6,343 nucleotides of DNA from Phycisphaerae bacterium (GTDB lineage Bacteria > Planctomycetota > Phycisphaerae > UBA1845). Made by a program: the position numbers and the translations under genes. The stretch spans positions 1-6,343 of the forward strand of contig JAJDDU010000118.1 of NCBI GenBank assembly GCA_029260155.1, written 5' to 3'. Positions 4,743-6,343 of the stretch are shown here, in pieces; within the stretch, counting starts at the first letter, position 1, and each line of letters begins with the position of its first letter. A model generated the notes under the pieces. It saw only the letters and a program-made list of their open reading frames with translations, made no database searches and was not told where the DNA came from.

Positions 4743-6343
4743 GTGAAGTCTATCGTTGGCAACCTTGTCCCCAAGGCACTGCCTCTAATCGTCGCTCTGC
4801 TCGTGTCTGCGATCGACACGTCCTCCGCCGGCGCTCAGTGCGCCCACGGCGACCTCGACGGCAGTGGGACCGTGGGCTTGCCCGACTACGCCGCGTTTGT
4901 CGATTGCACCACCGGCCCCGACGGCGGTCCCGCCCTTCCGGGCTGCGGGCCTGTTGATTTCGACTGGGATGACGACGTTGATCTGCTCGACTACAGCAAC
5001 TTCCAGCGTCTCTTCGGCGTGACGCATGGCGCGATCTCCGGAAACTCGAGTCTCGACGAGGAAGGCCGCCTGGTAATGGCGGTCGCCGGTGACTTTGACG
5101 GCGACGGGGATCTCGATCTTGCCGCGACATCCAACAGTGGGAATATCTCAGTGCTCTTGAACCGCGGCGACGGCGTATTCGTCGTCGCCGCGAGCTACTG
5201 GATAGGTGTGGGTGTCGTTTTTTTTGCTGCTGCCGGCGATCTGGATGGCGACGGCGATGTCGACCTCGCCGTGACGAGAAGTGCGGCCCTGGGCGAGCTC
5301 TCAGTGTTGCTGAATCACGGCGATGGAACCTTCGCGGACAGCGTGTCATATGGCGTCGGGAGTCGGCCCAACTCGGTCGCTGTCGGCGACCTGGATGGCG
5401 ACGGGGATCTTGACCTCGCCGCCACAAACAACGAGGACGACACGGTTTCGGTACTGCACAATAATGGCGATGGCACGTTTGGGGCCGATGTTGTCTACGA
5501 AGTGGGGCGTGGGGTGTCGAGTGCTGCCCTCGGTGACTTAGACGGGGACGGAGGTCTCGATCTTGCCACCGCGAACTTCAACGACGCTACCGTGTCAGTG
5601 ATGCTGAACCATGGCGATGGGACTTTTTCTGACAGCGTGCCAATCGGTGTGGGGACTTCGCCCCATGCGGCGGTCATGAGTGACCTAGACGGCGATGGCG
5701 ACCAACACCTCGCTGTGTCCTCAAGCGGTGTTGTGGTTCTTCTGAACAACGGCGACGGGACCTTCGCGGGCGGCAATATCTACGGTGCCGGCGCGGGGAT
5801 TGTGGTCACAATCGCCATCGGAGACCTGGACGGAGACCGCAATCTCGATCTCGCTGCGAGCACTTACTTCAGCACGGGCGTGTGGGTGTTGGTGAATCAA
5901 GGTGACGGCAGTTTCGCGGATGGGGCTACCTACGACATGGGCAACGGATCCCAGGCGTCGGTTGCCGGTGACTTTGACGGCGACGGCGACCTTGACCTTG
6001 CTGTGATGGGCAGCCACCCGGACGTTGTGGTGCTGGAGAATCTGGGCGACGGCAAGTTCTCCCCCCCAGACGCGTCCTATGGCGTTGGGACCAATCCCAG
6101 TTCGGTTGCGATGGGAGATTTGGATGGTGACGGTAGCCTCGATCTCGCCGTGACACACTACAACGGCGACAGTATTTCGACACTGCGGAACTTGGGCAAC
6201 GGCACTTTCGCTGACGGTGTGTTCCAGGGTGGAACCGACGGCCCTTCATCACTGGCGCTTGGTGACCTGGATGGAGACGGGGATATCGACCTCGCGGTGG
6301 CGCATTCCTTGGCCGGCACACTCTCCGTCTTGCTGAACCATGG
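4743..6343 (+). CDS. Secreted dockerin-like/FG-GAP (VCBS) repeat protein, 3' end missing
   Basis: This is an exported, acidic, probably calcium-binding surface or extracellular protein; its ligand is unknown. The frame is open from the GTG to the window edge, with 533 codons visible and no stop. Residues 1-31 are a signal peptide: K2, a hydrophobic core at about 13-24 (ALPLIVALLVSA) and a likely cut after AGA at 31. Residues 35-92 form a dockerin-like pair of EF-hand loops. Loop 1 has D37, D39, S41 and D48; loop 2 has D72, D74, D76 and D83, followed by FQRLFG. Cysteines 33, 55 and 68 may form a disulphide. From about 114 on there are nine repeats of some 49 residues. Each has a DxDGDGDLDLA calcium loop (starting at 117, 166, 216, 265, 314, 361, 410, 459 and 508) and mostly a VLLNxGDGTF strand. 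Such repeats fold as beta-propeller blades, as in integrin-alpha-like proteins. The start is chosen by the GGAGG at 4731. Confidence 0.9.
   Translation, partial: MKSIVGNLVPKALPLIVALLVSAIDTSSAGAQCAHGDLDGSGTVGLPDYAAFVDCTTGPDGGPALPGCGPVDFDWDDDVDLLDYSNFQRLFGVTHGAISGNSSLDEEGRLVMAVAGDFDGDGDLDLAATSNSGNISVLLNRGDGVFVVAASYWIGVGVVFFAAAGDLDGDGDVDLAVTRSAALGELSVLLNHGDGTFADSVSYGVGSRPNSVAVGDLDGDGDLDLAATNNEDDTVSVLHNNGDGTFGADVVYEVGRGVSSAALGDLDGDGGLDLATANFNDATVSVMLNHGDGTFSDSVPIGVGTSPHAAVMSDLDGDGDQHLAVSSSGVVVLLNNGDGTFAGGNIYGAGAGIVVTIAIGDLDGDRNLDLAASTYFSTGVWVLVNQGDGSFADGATYDMGNGSQASVAGDFDGDGDLDLAVMGSHPDVVVLENLGDGKFSPPDASYGVGTNPSSVAMGDLDGDGSLDLAVTHYNGDSISTLRNLGNGTFADGVFQGGTDGPSSLALGDLDGDGDIDLAVAHSLAGTLSVLLNH
4845..5018 (+). 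other. Dockerin-like EF-hand pair (domain within the secreted protein)
   Basis: Encodes residues 35-92. Both 12-residue calcium loops keep acidic or Ser ligands at positions 1, 3, 5 and 12, and the second ends in the DYSNFQRLFG signature seen in planctomycete dockerin-type domains. It lies at the N-terminus, directly after the signal peptide, whereas cellulosomal dockerins are usually C-terminal. Cohesin binding is therefore not assured. Confidence 0.7.
5082..6343 (+). repeat. Tandem coding repeats of about 147 bp (FG-GAP/VCBS)
   Basis: Nine copies are visible, with calcium-loop starts at 5091, 5238, 5388, 5535, 5682, 5823, 5970, 6117 and 6264. The spacing is 147, 150, 147, 147, 141, 147, 147 and 147 bp, so every change in length is a multiple of three. 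Copies 4 (GDGGLDLA), 5 (GDGDQHLA) and 6 (GDRNLDLA) have altered loops; the outer copies keep the consensus. The array continues past the window. Confidence 0.9.

Noticed and set aside
4408..4746. 112-codon frame whose stop overlaps the GTG start at 4743
   Set aside because: The overlap suggests translational coupling, but the frame runs through G8 and several hairpins, has no ribosome binding site, and its product resembles nothing known.
4750..5427. 225-codon Arg-rich minus-strand frame opposite the secreted protein
   Set aside because: Extreme Arg/Ser content is what the complement of Asp/Gly-rich repeats gives. It is a shadow of the FG-GAP gene.

Overview
The window is a GC-rich bacterial chromosome segment. 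It holds two complete protein genes, one gene cut by the right edge, and two long non-coding stretches rich in inverted repeats. The best guess for the organism is Planctomycetota or a similar deep-branching group. This rests mainly on the last gene, a secreted protein with a dockerin-like EF-hand pair next to the signal peptide and a long FG-GAP/VCBS array, an arrangement common in planctomycetes. It is an inference, because there is no rRNA or other marker gene.

Layout. Positions 1-507 contain no credible protein gene. The left part (1-210) has a long GC-rich hairpin at 11-63. The right part (about 211-440) reads on the minus strand as a chain of nested helices ending in a good intrinsic terminator (stem plus five U). 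It may be a small structured RNA or the folded 3' UTR of the next gene. Positions 508-3105 (minus) encode a full-length adenosylcobalamin-dependent class II ribonucleotide reductase (NrdJ). The 274-bp divergent region 3106-3379 carries a well-formed nrdJ promoter with two NrdR-box-like sites 32 bp apart. One site fills the -35/-10 spacer and the other lies just past the predicted start of transcription. It also carries a second promoter with a perfect TATAAT facing right. Positions 3380-4345 (plus) encode a HhH-GPD DNA glycosylase of the AlkA/OGG1 type. Positions 4346-4742 are non-coding with several hairpins, including two that compete for the same bases, followed by a strong Shine-Dalgarno. 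From 4743 to the right edge runs the secreted dockerin/FG-GAP protein, with 533 codons visible and nine repeats of about 49 residues.

How the genes relate. NrdJ makes deoxyribonucleotides and the divergent glycosylase probably removes damaged bases, so the pair fits DNA supply and repair, though the promoters look separate. The secreted repeat protein has its own leader and ribosome binding site and looks functionally unrelated.

No mobile element, CRISPR array, tRNA or rRNA was found. The less ordinary features are the candidate structured RNA downstream of nrdJ and the tandem operator built into the nrdJ promoter.
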